Source: Effrenium voratum
Lineage: Eukaryota > Sar > Dinophyceae > Suessiales > Symbiodiniaceae
Reading direction: 5' to 3'
Assembly: GCA_963377175.1 (NCBI GenBank)
Contig: CAUJNA010000535.1
Coordinates: 875,001 to 939,000 of the forward strand
Length of the DNA stretch: 64,000 nt
Shown: one piece after another, positions 36,263-46,906 of the stretch
Position numbering within the stretch: position 1 is the stretch's first letter
Layout of the letters: each line of letters starts with the position of its first letter
Program-made: the position numbers and the translations under genes
Notes under the pieces: generated by a model
The model's input: only the letters and a program-made list of their open reading frames with translations
Databases searched by the model: none
Told to the model about the DNA's origin: nothing

Positions 36263-37173
36263 GGCTTTGGGTTCTGTGGTTGAGCAACCAATTGAAAGGG
36301 GAATGCTTTTAAGCAAGTGGGCCACCAATTGAAAGGGGATGCTTTTAAGCAAGTGGGCCACCAATTGAAAGGGGAATGCTTTTGAGCAAAGCAAGTGATA
36401 GTTTATTTTCTGGGAGGGGGGGCTGGGGGCTTGCCACTATTGTGGTCCCCTAAAACAATCACATTATTGTGGTTCAGTGGGGTCTGTGAGGGGTACCCTT
36501 GTCCTGATTGTTTTTTGGCAATTTTTTAGCACGGTTTAATAAAGAGTTTGCAGTTTCAGGGCTGGGGATGGTTTTCAAATTTCAGAGTTTCAGCTGGCTT
36601 TGGGTTCTGTGGTTGAGCAACCAAATGAAAGGGGAATGCTGTTAAGCAAGTGGGCCACCAATTGAAAGGGGATGTTTTTAAGCAAGTGGGCCACCAATTG
36701 AAAGGGGAATGCTTTTGAGCAAAGCAAGTGATAGTTTATTTTCTGGGATGGGGGGCTGGGGGCTTGCCACTATTGTGGTCCCCTAAAACAATCACATTGT
36801 GGTTCAGTGGGGTCTGTGAGGGGTACCCTTGTCCTGATTGTTTTTTGGCAATTTTTTAGCACGGTTTAATAACGAGTCAGGACAAGGGTACCCCTCACAG
36901 ACCCCACTGAACCACAATAATGTGATTGTTTTAGGGGACCATAATAGTGGCAAGCCCCCAGCCCCCCCTCCCAGAAAATACACTATCACTTGCTTTGCTC
37001 AAAAGCATTCCCCTTTCAATTGGTGGCCCACTTGCTTAAAAGCATCCCCTTTCAATTGGTGGCCCACTTGCTTAACAGCATTCCCCTTTCAATTGGTTGC
37101 TCAACCACAGAACCCAAAGCCAGCTGAAACTCTGAAATTTGAAAACCATCCCCGGCCCTGAAACTGCAAACCC
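36263..37173. repeat. Three-copy repeat, two direct and one inverted
   Basis: Copy 1 is 36263-36595, copy 2 is 36596-36876, and copy 3 is a reverse complement at 36877-37173. Each holds three ATTGAAAGGGG..TGCTTTTAAGCAAGTGGGCCACCA subunits, then GGGCTGGGGGCTTGCCACTA, TGTGGTCCCCTAAAACAATC and GGGTACCCTTGTCCTGATTG. Copies 2 and 3 face each other at about 36876, forming a ~290-bp palindrome. The inverted copy runs into the open frame of the next gene. Confidence 0.93.
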
Positions 37174-40100
37174 TGAGAAGAAAGCAAAGCTTCAGTTTGG
37201 ACTTTCCAAGTTTTGGGGTTCACCTGAAGCTAAGAAGGAGGCCCAGCCAGTGCTTAAGCATGTTCAATTGCCCTACTTCAGGGCCAACAAGAGCAAACCA
37301 CAGCTTGAGGCTGAGGCAATGAAAGAAGAGTTTCAGAGGCATCTTGAGGAGATCCAGCAATTGGCTTTAGAGAAAGGCATTGACTTGAAGTCAAAAGTTA
37401 AGAAGCAGCAGCAGAGACACCCAGGAGGCAGGAAAAAGGCTTTGATTTTAGCACCAGTTGAGAGCTCCAACAGAAAGTTGCCTCAGAAGACAGCAAAGAG
37501 GCATGAGTTTCCTGCAAAGTTCAAGCTTAAGATGAGCCAAGACATGAGGAAAGCTATGGAGACCTTCAGTAGCAAGTCTGAGTTCTGGAAGTGCCAAGTT
37601 CAGAAGTATGCTTTGGCCAAAACGGCACTTCAGAACATCTTGATCAAAGAGCAGCACTGGAGCAACCTTGTTGAGCAGCAAAAGCAGAAGACACCTTCAG
37701 GAAAGAAAGCAAAGTCAGCAAGGGTGAGATCCTCAGGTGCAGGCAGGAAGGACGCCTTTAAGTCTCTGATCCCTGTGGTCAAGCAATGGATTCAAGTTGA
37801 GAGGACTTCAGGACACACACTGAGCAAGTCAGACTTGTTTCAGGAATACTTGCTTCTCTTGGATCAGAAGGCTGAGGAGCTCATACTTCAGGCCTCAAAG
37901 GCCAGGACACAGTTTGACAAGATCAAACTTGAGGCTCAGGCAAACCTTGCAAGGCAAAGGAAGCAGAAACTTCTTGAGTCCAAAGGTTATGCAAAGTCCT
38001 TCACTAAGAGGCTTTTAGACAACACAGGCTCGAAGTGGAAGACAGCTGAGGTTGTCAGCAACATAAGCGAGCTTGAGTCCAGAGTCAGGTGTCAATTGAC
38101 ATGGCAAGCCTTTGATTCAGCACTTTACATGGCAACACTGGCTTCAGCACAAGAGCTCAAAGCTTCAGGCTTGGTTGCAGCACCTGAGCAGTATGTTCAG
38201 GCAAGATCTGAGCATTTCATGGTTGGTTTTTCAGACCAAGTGCCCCTTTGGGCAAAGTCTCAGGGCAAGAAGGCACTGTTTGCAGAGCATGAGATGCATT
38301 CAGAGCAGAGCACCAAAGACTTTTCAGGGGTCAGGGATGCCATTGCAGAAGCTTTGAGCAACAAGCATGAGCCTGGCCTTGTGGTGGGCACTTTGCCTAG
38401 GCATCAGGGGCAAGCATTGAGCACACCTGACTTCAGGAAGCAGGGGAGTCACACCAGCTTCACTTCAGCAGCACCATCCTCTTTTGAGAGGAAGCCCAGC
38501 CTTGACACAGACATCTCTTCACCAGGGAGCATCAAGAAGAAGCTTTCATTTGGGGAAAGTGACAATGATGAGGCTGTCACTTCAGCAGCCAAGGATTCAG
38601 CAACAGCTTCACAGGAGCCCAAAGCTTCAGCTAAGGAGCAGCCAGCCACAGCAGCTTCAGATGAGCCCAAAGCTTCAGCTAAGGAGCAGCCAGCCACAGC
38701 AGCTTCAGATGAGCCCAAAGCTTCAGCTAAGAAGCCTTCAGCCACAGCAGCTTCAGATGAGCCCAAAGCTTCAGCTAAGAAGCCTTCAGCCAACACTTCA
38801 GCACCTGGCTCTCTCACAGTTGTAGGCCACAGCACTGATGAGAGATTCAGGATCACTTATGAAGCAAGACAGCTGATTTCAGGGCTGGATGGTTCAGGCA
38901 GCAAGCCTGAGGGCCACGTTGGCAAGGGCCTTTTAGTTGTGCCTGGTACTTGGGCAAGGCTTTCCAACATTTCAGATGATGGAAGATGGATTAAGCACGA
39001 AGAGTTTCAGGTTGGCTCCAAGACTTTTGTTCATGGCCAAGGAAGGTCAGTTGGCAGAATTCTTGAGAGCTGGAGGCAGTTGAGGAAGGACAGGCCTGAA
39101 CTCTTTGAGAGGATTGAGGTAATGTCTCAGCCAGCTGCAAATGTAGACTCACTGATCTTGAGCTGGGTCATTGAGTCTCAGGCTGAGCAGTATCCAGCCT
39201 CTTTGTGGCAGAGAGACTGCTTTGCTTCTGTTTTTTCAACAACAGCAACTGAGGCCATGCATTTAGCCAACCAGATCAGCACTCTAGTGGCTGCTAAGTG
39301 CACCAGCAAGCTGCAGATTACAGACAGTGACTTCAGCAAACAATTCAAGTCACTTGTCAAAGGAAAGCTTCAGCAACTCAGGCATGACTTTCAGCAGAAG
39401 TATCAGCAAGATGCTGCCTGGAAGGTTGGCAGTTTAGAGATACTTGAGTCTGTGGTCTTTGCCCACGAGGAGATGAGCAAGAAGAACCTTGAGGATGAAT
39501 GGGTTCTTAAGGCAGCCATCAGAAATGGCATCTTGGGCTACATCCCTTCAGGAGGCAAGCTTCAGAAGGTCACTGAGTGCAGCTGGGCTCAAGCAGAAGG
39601 CTTTCAGATGGGAACAAAGATAATCCCATCAGATTGGTTCAAGGACAGATTCAGTTGGCTCAGTCCTGATGGCAAGCCCATTGAGCCAGACTGGTCTCTT
39701 TCAGACAGCGCCTCAGAGATTGCAGACCTTCAGAGATGGCACTACTACAGCAAAGAAGATGAGCAAAATGATTCAGCAGATGAGGGCCAACACCTTGAGC
39801 TGGTTGAGATTGAAGGTGAACTTGAAGAGCAGCTTGAGCTCAGTCTTGAGAACTCGCTGAACCTGAGGCTTCACCCATCCTTGAGGAGAGCTCTGCACAA
39901 GAGACTTGCAGACCCTTCTTTTGAGGAGCAGTTGAAGAAGAAGAAGGAGAAAAAGGTTCAGAGAAGGCACAGGCTGAAGTTGAGGCAACTTGCCAGAGAT
40001 GAGCTCAGGAAGGTCACACAGCAGAAGCTTCAGAACCATAGCAGGAGAGAGGTTTTGGAGACCTTGAGGAAAGAAGTCAAAGGTCAAGCTAAGGCCAAGG

Positions 40101-41680
40101 CCAAGGCCAAGGCTAAGCTGAAGCTTTCAGCAATGGTCAAGACGTCCAAGGCCCACAAGCCTTCAGCAAAGTCAAAGCCTTCAGTGCTTGCCAAGAAGAA
40201 GAGTTCATCCAAGAGCAGCAAGATTGCTGAGAAGATCACTGACGTGAAGAAGGCTGAGAAGGCTGAGAAGGCCAAGAAGCCAGCACTTGAGGAGCCACTT
40301 CCACTTGAGGAGCAGGTTGAGGAGCAGGATGAGGAGCAGGTGGACTCAGCTCGTGGCTTCCTTAAGAAGGAGGTGATAGTCACTTCAGAGGCAGCAGGCA
40401 AGTTAGCCTTTGGGCAAGATGGCACAGCTCATTTCTGGAGCCCTTCTTCAGGCAGGTACAACATTTTGACAATTTCAGGCATTTTGATGGTTTTACCTGA
40501 AGAGGTGGAGCTTAAGGTGCCTCAGAAGGTCAAGACCTTTCAGTGGCCTGCCTTCAGGCAGCTCAGTAGGGAGGAGATGAGGCTCATGCTTCAGCAGCTG
40601 TATTGCCTTCCTGAGGATGGCTTAGGTGAGGTTGACCTCTTAGCTGGGGTGCACAAGGACACAGTTCTGCTTGAGGATCAGCACATTCAGATGGGCTGGT
40701 CCCTGTTGAGCTGGGCACTTCAGAAGTCAGGTGCAGCCATACCTTCAGACCAGTTTGGAATTGTGGATTCAGCTTTGACCCGCAACATTGCACTTCAGGT
40801 GCATGTTGAGTACAAGCAGTTTTTGATTCAGAAGCTGAAGAACCACCTTGAGCGCCATTCAGTTCTTTGTGTGCCAATCTTCAGTGAGAATCCAAGCCAT
40901 TGGACTCTGCTGGTTGTGGACCAAAGATTCAGCCCAGCCCAGTTGAGGTGGTATGACAGCCTTCAGCATCAGTCCCAGGATGCAATTCAGGCTGCAACCC
41001 TTGTGGCAGAGTGGCTTCAGCTGGCTGGGTTTGAGCCCTTGAGAGTGAATTCAGCCTTCCAGGACAATTCAGACTGTGGCTGGTGGGTCCTGAATTACAT
41101 TGAGGTGGAGGCCAGGAAGTTGAGAGGTGAGACCATAACCTTGTGGCCTGGCTCAAGGGTTCAGTACTGGAAGAGTCGCCTTATCCAGGTTTCAGCAAGC
41201 CTTGCAAAGGAGCTTAGCAAGGTTCAGACCCAGCTGGGGAATGACATTAAGAAGAGGCAGGATAAGGAGAAGAAGGCTCAGGCTGCTAAGGCAGCTGCTG
41301 AGGAGAAGCTGAGCAGCATGAAGAACAAGGAGTCAGCAGCTGCAGCCAAAGCCAAGGAGCTCATTGAGACCAATTCCTTAAGGGTCACATGGAAGGATCT
41401 CACCCTTGAGGAGAAGCACCAAATCAAGAGCCTTCTGGGGGCCCCTGAGGTATGTTCAAGATGCAGATGGCAGAGCGGCTGCCAGTCATGCAGTGCATTT
41501 AAGGCACTCAGGTACCTTGTTCAGAGGAAGGCAAACCTTGAGCACAAGCTTGCTTTTGTTGGAGGACAGGTGCAGGTGACTGTGCTGTTTTTGAGTTGCA
41601 GTGTCATTGAGCATTTGGTAGCACACATTGGCCTCCCTGGAGGACAGCAAGATGTTGAGCAGCTCTTCAAGTCCATGTGA
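37139..41680 (+). CDS. Large protein with C-terminal Ulp1/C48-like cysteine protease domain
   Basis: Intronless frame of 1,513 codons, open from 37136. The first ATG is codon 61 (37319), but the preceding codons look coding, so the true start may lie in an upstream exon. Numbering from 37139: basic N-terminal region; four 16-residue repeats EPKASAK[E/K]QPATAASD at about 493-556; Lys/Ala tract near 985 and a Lys/Glu acidic tract; then a Ulp1-type catalytic region with His1254 (SHWTLLVVD), Asp1273 (RWYDSLQ), Gln1308 and Cys1313 (FQDNSDCGWW). Gln-Cys spacing is one residue shorter than in typical Ulp1. A coiled coil follows, and Cys1439, 1442, 1448 and 1451 (CSRCRWQSGCQSC) suggest zinc binding. 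Ulp1/C48 enzymes cleave ubiquitin-like tails or, in viruses and large transposons, structural precursors. Which applies here is unknown. Confidence 0.75.
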   Translation: MKTIPGPETANPEKKAKLQFGLSKFWGSPEAKKEAQPVLKHVQLPYFRANKSKPQLEAEAMKEEFQRHLEEIQQLALEKGIDLKSKVKKQQQRHPGGRKKALILAPVESSNRKLPQKTAKRHEFPAKFKLKMSQDMRKAMETFSSKSEFWKCQVQKYALAKTALQNILIKEQHWSNLVEQQKQKTPSGKKAKSARVRSSGAGRKDAFKSLIPVVKQWIQVERTSGHTLSKSDLFQEYLLLLDQKAEELILQASKARTQFDKIKLEAQANLARQRKQKLLESKGYAKSFTKRLLDNTGSKWKTAEVVSNISELESRVRCQLTWQAFDSALYMATLASAQELKASGLVAAPEQYVQARSEHFMVGFSDQVPLWAKSQGKKALFAEHEMHSEQSTKDFSGVRDAIAEALSNKHEPGLVVGTLPRHQGQALSTPDFRKQGSHTSFTSAAPSSFERKPSLDTDISSPGSIKKKLSFGESDNDEAVTSAAKDSATASQEPKASAKEQPATAASDEPKASAKEQPATAASDEPKASAKKPSATAASDEPKASAKKPSANTSAPGSLTVVGHSTDERFRITYEARQLISGLDGSGSKPEGHVGKGLLVVPGTWARLSNISDDGRWIKHEEFQVGSKTFVHGQGRSVGRILESWRQLRKDRPELFERIEVMSQPAANVDSLILSWVIESQAEQYPASLWQRDCFASVFSTTATEAMHLANQISTLVAAKCTSKLQITDSDFSKQFKSLVKGKLQQLRHDFQQKYQQDAAWKVGSLEILESVVFAHEEMSKKNLEDEWVLKAAIRNGILGYIPSGGKLQKVTECSWAQAEGFQMGTKIIPSDWFKDRFSWLSPDGKPIEPDWSLSDSASEIADLQRWHYYSKEDEQNDSADEGQHLELVEIEGELEEQLELSLENSLNLRLHPSLRRALHKRLADPSFEEQLKKKKEKKVQRRHRLKLRQLARDELRKVTQQKLQNHSRREVLETLRKEVKGQAKAKAKAKAKLKLSAMVKTSKAHKPSAKSKPSVLAKKKSSSKSSKIAEKITDVKKAEKAEKAKKPALEEPLPLEEQVEEQDEEQVDSARGFLKKEVIVTSEAAGKLAFGQDGTAHFWSPSSGRYNILTISGILMVLPEEVELKVPQKVKTFQWPAFRQLSREEMRLMLQQLYCLPEDGLGEVDLLAGVHKDTVLLEDQHIQMGWSLLSWALQKSGAAIPSDQFGIVDSALTRNIALQVHVEYKQFLIQKLKNHLERHSVLCVPIFSENPSHWTLLVVDQRFSPAQLRWYDSLQHQSQDAIQAATLVAEWLQLAGFEPLRVNSAFQDNSDCGWWVLNYIEVEARKLRGETITLWPGSRVQYWKSRLIQVSASLAKELSKVQTQLGNDIKKRQDKEKKAQAAKAAAEEKLSSMKNKESAAAAKAKELIETNSLRVTWKDLTLEEKHQIKSLLGAPEVCSRCRWQSGCQSCSAFKALRYLVQRKANLEHKLAFVGGQVQVTVLFLSCSVIEHLVAHIGLPGGQQDVEQLFKSM
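38615..38806 (+). repeat. 48-bp in-frame tandem repeat
   Basis: Four units beginning GAGCCCAAAGCTTCAGCTAA encode the 16-residue repeat of the large protease-domain protein. The first two units are nearly identical. Confidence 0.93.
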
Positions 41681-41848
41681 GCTGCCTTTGAGCTGGATTT
41701 TTGGCTGGAAAACAGTGTGAGCACCTGATGCCTTCAGGTTAAGGTTCATGCCAGGTTGCCTCATGAGCTGCTTTGCAGAAGTTCACCAAGTGACCAGCAG
41801 GCCCAAGCAAGTTTAGAACCTTTTCTGCTAGGTAGTGTGCTTTCAGCA

Positions 41849-42232
41849 ATGTCAATGGATGAGGTTCAGGAGACCCAGCTTCAGGCAGACATTGGTCGAG
41901 CTCCTTCAGAAGAGTCTTCTGGCAAGAGGAGGAAGCTTGAGAACAAGGAAGTTGAGAATCAGGAGCAGGCCATTTTGAGCCATGCTGAGAGCTTTCAGAT
42001 GACCATTGACAGCTACACTGAGGAGAAGGTTCAGCAGGAGAAGGAGTTGAAGGAAGTTCAGCAAGCCACATTTCAGCAATTGAGTAGGACTCAAGCTACA
42101 ATTGAGTTCTACAGTGGCTTGCTTAAGGCTTTCAATGCTCTTAAGGGAATTCCTTTTGAGCAAAGAGGCATGCACATTCAGCAGGCTCGGCATGCCCTTT
42201 TCCTTGAGACTGTTGAGGAGCTTGAGGGCTGA
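41849..42232 (+). CDS. Small protein (127 aa), basic patch and coiled coil, function unknown
   Basis: Starts MSMDEVQETQLQADIGRAPS and stops at 42230-42232. SGKRRKLENKE resembles a nuclear localisation signal; the rest (VQQEKELKEVQQATFQQLSR and onward) is a predicted amphipathic coiled coil. The frame is open upstream to 41756 without ATG, and TGCTTTCAG just before the ATG could be a splice acceptor, so it may be a terminal exon of a longer product. Lies 168 bp after the protease gene on the same strand with the same TTCAG bias. Confidence 0.5.
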   Translation: MSMDEVQETQLQADIGRAPSEESSGKRRKLENKEVENQEQAILSHAESFQMTIDSYTEEKVQQEKELKEVQQATFQQLSRTQATIEFYSGLLKAFNALKGIPFEQRGMHIQQARHALFLETVEELEG

Positions 42233-45200
42233 AGGGGCCTTCAGACCTGCATTTTGGCATTGGCTTGAGACAAAAATGAGCTGCTGCAGGGCTGAGTTCA
42301 GGAGCCACACGTGGTTGAGGCCAGTTTTTGATGGAGATTCAGGTGTGATTGTTTGGGCATGTTTGTGAATTTGTTGGCATTTGGTATGGGTCAACATGGA
42401 TTTTGGGTGATTTGTTTGGGGGGGATGGTGTTTTTTAATTAAATTTGCTTTGCGGAGGTTTTTTTTTGGAATTTTCCCCCTGGCCAAAAAAACTTTCTAT
42501 TATTCTGGTCCCCTTAAACAATGGGTGTGAACCAGAATAAGGAAAAATACTTTCTATTATTCCGGTACCCTTTACTACTCGAATGCCAACATTACCAAAA
42601 TGAATATCAAGGTTTGTGTAGGCCCTCACCATCACTAGAATAGTTCGTGATCAACCGGCCCTGCCCTGACGCTGAGGAGCGAGCGCACCGACCACCCAGT
42701 CCACAGGGACTAACTGGCGATGCGCCTCACCCGAGCTAGCAAGCTCGCAGGGAAGCAGGCAAGGCAATTCATGAAAGGTTGGAGGCAAAGAAAAGGAATC
42801 AGCAAGACACTAAATGTGTCCCTTGGAGTAAGCCCCTGAGGGTGCGTGGGTTCGTATTGGTTTCCCTTTGAACACCATGCCAATTCTAAAGGAAGCTGTC
42901 CACAAGACTTGTCACTCACCGGGGGTTCCTGTTGCTGCTGTGGCTGGTTACTCTAAACGGCGTGAGGTGTAGCAAGGACCACCAACATGCAACCTCTGAG
43001 GGTGTACCCCTTTGTGCCTCCAAGCTGGAAGCTATGCATAGCCAAATATAGTTGGCATATGGCCAACAGAGGGATGTCTTGCCAAGAATTGGGGTGCCGT
43101 CGTATACACCCTCAAAGGTACGTGACATTAGCCACTGAGTTTAGGTATGCTGAGGTGCAAGTGCTGGTTGTGCAAACGAGGAATAAATGCATCATGGGAT
43201 CACGGAACCCAGCCCCGCTGCACCGTGCTGCATCTTTGTTCCCTCCCCCACCAAAAGGAGATCCACAGCGATATCAATTCACATGTCAAGCAAACCCTGG
43301 ATGAAGGGGTTACAGCTAATGGCCTAGGTGGGATCCAAAACAAATATCAAACACTGTGGCCTTAGAGTGTCCAGGGTCAACCCGTCCTCTGCTTGTGCCA
43401 CTGGGTGCATCTCAAAAAAGTTTCCTCAATACTGGCTAGTGCTCCTTATGCTGCCCTTGAAGCCGCCCCAAAAAGGGTACCCTCGAAAAGATACGCCAGC
43501 GTAGACCCCAAATAGCATTCGAGATTTGACCCGCGTGTGCTACAGTCTCCCAGACTCTGGCACGTACAGCCCACACAAGTTCCCTCGCGCGCCGCTTCGT
43601 GCGTACCTCCTGCGCGGATTTCTGCGCGCTACTCCTCTGTGTGTTCCTGCCAGTGCCCCTCCTGCATGCCGTGCCTCCTGCGCCAAGGAATCCGTGCGCA
43701 CCTCCCACATTGCACTCCTTCGAGTTTCCGCGCGTTCTTCCCACGCGTTTTGGCACACCGTTGTGCCACCTGTGTGCGGATTGCGCCGGCCGCCTGGGTG
43801 CTGCTGCGTTGGACGCCCACCCAAAGGTACCCTGGCAATTGGTAGTTGTCAGATCCTAAGGCGAATCACTTGCGACTGCCCAAGTGATTTGGTTTCTAGA
43901 TCTTCAGTCCTTTGACCTGAGACCTTGCATGAATAATTTCAACACAGCTCAGCTTTGTGGAAAAAAACACTGAGTCAGCAAACTCTGGAATTAGAATGAT
44001 CTACCCAGAACACGCATTTGAAACTTATGGTTGGGACTATCCCTTGCTAACCTCATTTACCCAAGATTTGTTTGTGGCTCACATGTTTGTTCCGTTTTGC
44101 ACACAAAACTGGCTCTCTCCCAAGCCGCCCAACAAGAAAACACATTGGAGCCGGAGACTTCCTGCAGAACCACGACCACCTTTGGTGAGCCGTTGTTAAC
44201 CTAAGCTGAATTTTCCCTGCAGGCTTCTTTTGGTTCCTGAAGCGAGGAGCATCTCAAATGCTGGCATGCGGCTCCCTGACAAACTCTCCAAATCTCAAAT
44301 AGGGCTCTTGGCCTGCCCTCCCGACCAAAGACCCCCCTACAATTTGCAAACTCAAATCTTCCCAAACTTAGGCCTCAAAGGCCCTGGCCTTGCCGGTGGC
44401 CAGCTCAAATTCCAGAGCTGCCTGGCCCTGCTTCATGCCTGGGCCGCATTCGAGCAAAACACAAAAAGAAAACATTGGCTCCAGACAAAGAAAAAACATG
44501 TCTGACTTCAGGCTAAATGAATTGATTGGCCTGGACTACCCCCGATGAGGAAGCCTGAGCAGTTGCGCTTTGCGCCCTGGGGAAAACATGAAAAACTGGA
44601 CGGCCCCAGCATGTCGAACGCTCGCTGTGTCCATGCGCTTCAAGTCACTGCCCCTGCCGATGCTTTTCAAGGGGCCTTTCAGCCTCAGTTTGCCATAGTT
44701 CTTGCCGCCAAGCTTGCCTCACCCCAGGTCCTGGTAATTCAGTTTTCCCTCGAGCTTGCCCTTGGGGCACGTGCTCGTGTGTTGCGTTTTCCGTTGCTGC
44801 GCGGCTGCTTGTCCACGCTCCTGCGCTGCCCTTACCGCTGCAGTCTTCCCTCTGCGAGGTTCCTCCTCGCTTCGGCTGCCAGGCATCTTGTTTCGGACGA
44901 AAGCAGATCTACGGCGATGGCTATGGAAGTGGAGCCTGCCGGGCATGGTGGTTGAGAATGGCGTGGTGAGGAGGGCCGCTGGCCAGTCGAGGCGTGGCCA
45001 AGCAAAAGCCCTGAGAACCCTCTCTCAGACATCAACCTTGTGATGGGGTGCGCCGGCAAAGGCATCAGCACTGCTGGCCCTTGGCGGCGCAGTCAACACG
45101 GGTGCAAACTCCGAAAGGCTCCTCCACGTTAAAGGTGAGCTCCTTCCTGTCTCTGTAGCTTGCTCTTCTCTGTAGCTTACCCTCCATTAAAAGGCATGCC

Positions 45201-46714
45201 GGCGCACTCTCCTGAGGCCGTCAATAGTAGCTGCCAATCTCGCTGCCAGTGTCGCAGAGGCTTTCCCACGCCCAGATCCGATTTGACCTCCCCTGAATCC
45301 AACTGGTCCAACGAGTTGAACTGTGGGGAGCCCGCTCCGCAAGGCAAGGTTCATTTATCTTTGCGTGATGCGCTCGGCGTCCATGGGCTGAAACCTTCTG
45401 GCTTTCCGTTCGAAGCCGAAGTGGAGGCCAGCGCAGCCTCCATGAACTCTTCTTTTGCTAAGCTACCTCGTCGCGCTGGTGCCCTCGCCAAGCGATCTCG
45501 GCAAGGTTGGTGTCTCCCGGACCGCCGTGCTCCGCTACCAATCCAGCGGTCCACTTCAACCCTCAGCGCCGCGTTTTTGTGGCAAAGCCCGACTGACCTG
45601 GCTCAAGCTGGGCCAACTGTAGGACTCGATAACTTTGGCACACAAAAACCCTCCACCTGACAGCATGGTCCGAGGCCACTGCGGCGCTCTACCCGTCTGG
45701 CCCAGGCCCCAGTTGATGCGCCGCTTGCGAAGCACGGCTTCGTTTGGGGGCGCCGTAGGAAGGATGTCCCAGCAGGAGCCAAACACGTGGCGTGGCCAAC
45801 CCCGCCCCCAAACCTCCCAAATCCCCCCCCTCCCAACTCCCCACCCAAACCCAAACATATGATTCCAAGCCAACCCGAACCCCTCTGTACCCAGCGTTTT
45901 GCTACTCCCCTCGCAGCCCCAGGCTTGCGCTCAAGTCTAACTTCTGTAAAGAAACATCCAACAGTGTCCCAACCCGGCAGATAACATCGACCTCCCAGAA
46001 GTACGATTGACAGCCTCAACCAAAAATGTGAGCCTGTTCATGGCTTTCAGAGGCCACCAAACTGATTGCGGATGCTCGATTCTGCCAAGGTCTGATGCAA
46101 GGGTTGGCTCATATCCCAAGGTGGGATTCCACCCCATTCTTGGTTACTGCAGATAAAAACCTTCTGCCGCAATCCACGGTGAAATACACACATCCTTGGA
46201 CTGTTGCACCGCAAGCTGCCAAAAGTAGCCTGTCCCGACTCGCCTTGTCACTGAATCTCTTTTGGCAACAAGTGGAAACAAACCTGTGCTGCATGCATGA
46301 TGAATCATGAGGATGCTTGGGGTTAATGAGGCTGCTCATCCACCCTTGAGTATGGTGGTGCTTTGGACAACCAAAGACTCATGTTGAGGAAACGATAACC
46401 ATAACCCTTGTGAAGAGCTTTGACAATGGCAGAGCCGAGCCGAGCGCAGCGACCTCCGCCCAAAATCTCTCCGTGGCGAGCCCAGCTTTTTCCCGGCCCG
46501 CAAGTCAGACCAGCATCGTCTCGCTGGCCTTCGCTGTGGCAAGTCATTTAGCTTAAGAACCAAGGACCCCTTCTCCCCGGGTCCTTGAAGCTTCTTAAGA
46601 AGGTCCTGAAACTGGATGTAGGGGGTCGGGGGCTCCGAATGTCCCCTGACCATCGATCTTGGGTACCGCTCCATGACCTAACCAGTTGTACTCTTCCAGT
46701 AGTTCTGGCAGATG

Positions 46715-46906
46715 TTAACAGCTGCACTCGCTTGAGTAAGATGTGAGCATGCTTCTTGTAGCAAAAGGTCCCGGGATCTCAAAGATGCTCAGTTGGGCTG
46801 TGATGGATTCTCGGCTGATTTGTCTCTCAAAGATGCGGCGCATGATTACAAAATGCGAAGCAAAGCATGTCTGAAGGCGCACACCTAGGCCAACAAACGC
46901 GGCCAC
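46715..46906 (-). CDS. Hypothetical open frame, 63 codons
   Basis: Minus-strand frame from ATG to TGA containing FVIMRRIFERQISRESITAQ and LSIFEIPGPFATR. It reads like coding sequence and may be a terminal exon. Not recognised; a chance frame remains possible. Confidence 0.2.
   Translation of the reverse strand: MAAFVGLGVRLQTCFASHFVIMRRIFERQISRESITAQLSIFEIPGPFATRSMLTSYSSECSC

Larger units (their letters stand above)
32090..42420 (+). mobile_element. TTCAG-rich ~10-kb segment, putative large insertion
   Basis: Hand counts give 18 TTCAG and no CTGAA in 38461-39060 (coding), 15 TTCAG and one CTGAA in 35581-36180 (mostly noncoding), and one of each in a control stretch (59101-59700). About 0.6 per 600 bases is expected by chance. 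The bias starts near 32090 and fades after about 42350. TTAATTA-type AT clusters mark the noncoding parts. Contents: a 174-bp perfect duplication, a split gene, a three-copy fold-back repeat, a ~1,500-codon frame with a C48-type protease domain, and a small ORF. I see no integrase, polymerase, capsid or terminal repeat, so its class is open: large transposon, endogenised virus-like DNA, or foreign or misassembled sequence. Confidence 0.5.
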
